Assembly (NCBI RefSeq): GCF_010500965.1
Contig: NZ_QVMI01000018.1
Span: 68,921-132,920, forward strand
DNA from: Bacteroides sp. 51
GTDB lineage: Bacteria; Bacteroidota; Bacteroidia; Bacteroidales; Bacteroidaceae
DNA length: 64,000 bases
Reading direction: 5' to 3'
Shown: positions 63,469 to 64,000 of the stretch, in pieces
Layout of the letters: each line of letters opens with the position of its first letter
Numbering within the stretch: the first letter of the stretch is position 1
Notes under the pieces: model-generated
What the model was told of the DNA's origin: nothing
What the model saw: only the letters and a program-made list of their open reading frames with translations
The model's database searches: none
Made by a program: the position numbers and the translations under genes

Positions 63469-64000
63469 TTAGAATGAAAGGTTTACCCCTGCCAGGAACG
63501 TACGTGTCCGTGGATAGGCTGAATAATCGACTCCCGGAGTAACGCGGGTAGAGCGTCTTGTATCCACTTCCGGGTCATATCCGCTGTAGCTGGTAAATAC
63601 AGCCAGGTTATTTACCGTACCATATACTCTCAACTGAGAGATACTGAGCCTTCTCAACAATGGAGATTTAAAGGTGTAACCCAAAGTAATGTTGTTGATT
63701 CTCAGGAAAGAGGCATCCTCAACTGCCCAGGATGTAGGGAAGAAACCCGAAGCTCCTCTGTTAGGCGCCCAGATCGTAGCATCTTTATTCATCTCGGCAA
63801 GTTGTTCCGGAGCAATACCGTAAGATACATTCTTTCCGCCTTCCTGAATTATCTTTTGAATCACGTTACCGGAATTGTCTGTTGTTCTCCAACGATCTTT
63901 CATGAAGCCCAGCAAATTGGTATGGGCCGAGTAGCCGTTAGTAAATTCCACTTTCGATGCATTCAATACTTTATTGCCCCATTGGAAGTTTACAAAGACA
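63469..64000 (-). CDS. SusC-like TonB-dependent transporter, C-terminal part (cut by window end)
   Basis: The coding frame runs off the right edge of the window; about 177 C-terminal residues are visible. They include FVNFQWGNKVLNASKVEF, then GYSAHTNLLGFMKDRWRTTD, and the final barrel strands (FLRINNITLGYTF, LRVYGTVNNLAVFTSYSGYDPEVDTR, and the last TRTFLAGVNLSF with terminal Phe). This is the standard SusC end. Partner of the SusD gene 23 bp downstream. Confidence 0.92.
   Translation of the reverse strand, partial: VFVNFQWGNKVLNASKVEFTNGYSAHTNLLGFMKDRWRTTDNSGNVIQKIIQEGGKNVSYGIAPEQLAEMNKDATIWAPNRGASGFFPTSWAVEDASFLRINNITLGYTFKSPLLRRLSISQLRVYGTVNNLAVFTSYSGYDPEVDTRRSTRVTPGVDYSAYPRTRTFLAGVNLSF

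Overview
The window looks like a chromosomal segment of a gut-type Bacteroidales bacterium, most likely Parabacteroides or Bacteroides; I cannot fix the species. The reasons are SusC/SusD pairs, hybrid two-component regulators (HTCS) with beta-propeller sensors, polysaccharide-utilisation gene clusters, exact matches to the Bacteroides -7 box (TAnnTTTG), and a rhamnose operon in the order known from B. thetaiotaomicron. No rRNA, tRNA, phage, insertion sequence or CRISPR array was seen.

Layout. 0.1-7.5 kb (+): three exported proteins, namely an STN/carboxypeptidase-regulatory-like protein without a barrel, a protein with a GldM-C-like end, and a 1653-residue TonB-dependent receptor with a whole VIT-vWA module inserted between its N-terminal extension and its plug. 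7.6-12.2 kb (-): a PorT-like barrel protein, a PCMD-like lipoprotein and an S9 peptidase. 12.3-20.2 kb: a nucleosidase, a TetR regulator with two ABC half-transporters, metY with a divergent Lrp/AsnC regulator, and a VOC protein. 20.2-36 kb (-): pectin and rhamnose functions: a large six-hairpin-like glycosidase, a beta-helix/DUF4955-like gene split by a one-base frameshift, rhaR-rhaD-permease-rhaA-rhaB, and a GH106 alpha-L-rhamnosidase. 36.7-51.3 kb (+): an HTCS, ROK kinase, NagB-like enzyme, FucP-like transporter, small secreted protein, ThuA-like protein, SusC, SusD and a second ThuA-like lipoprotein; this cluster has no recognisable glycoside hydrolase. 51.6-64 kb (-): a pectin-type locus reading SusC (cut by the window end), SusD, HTCS, GH28, GH26, CE12-like esterase and GH3.

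How it works together. GH28, CE12, GH106 and the beta-helix protein would release galacturonate and rhamnose from pectic glycans. SusC/SusD would import oligosaccharides and the rha operon would catabolise rhamnose. The HTCS-to-ThuA cluster appears to handle an amino sugar or a related unusual sugar.

The gaps between genes are unusually rich in palindromic DNA. There is a REPIN-like family (two copies of a 20-bp palindrome about 30 nt apart, six copies or variants). There are four arrays of unrelated short palindromes, all with a 22- or 23-bp pitch. Several other inverted repeats supply the last codons or stop codon of three genes, and one repeat sits in frame inside an HTCS linker. These patterns and the VIT-vWA-SusC locus are the most unusual things here.
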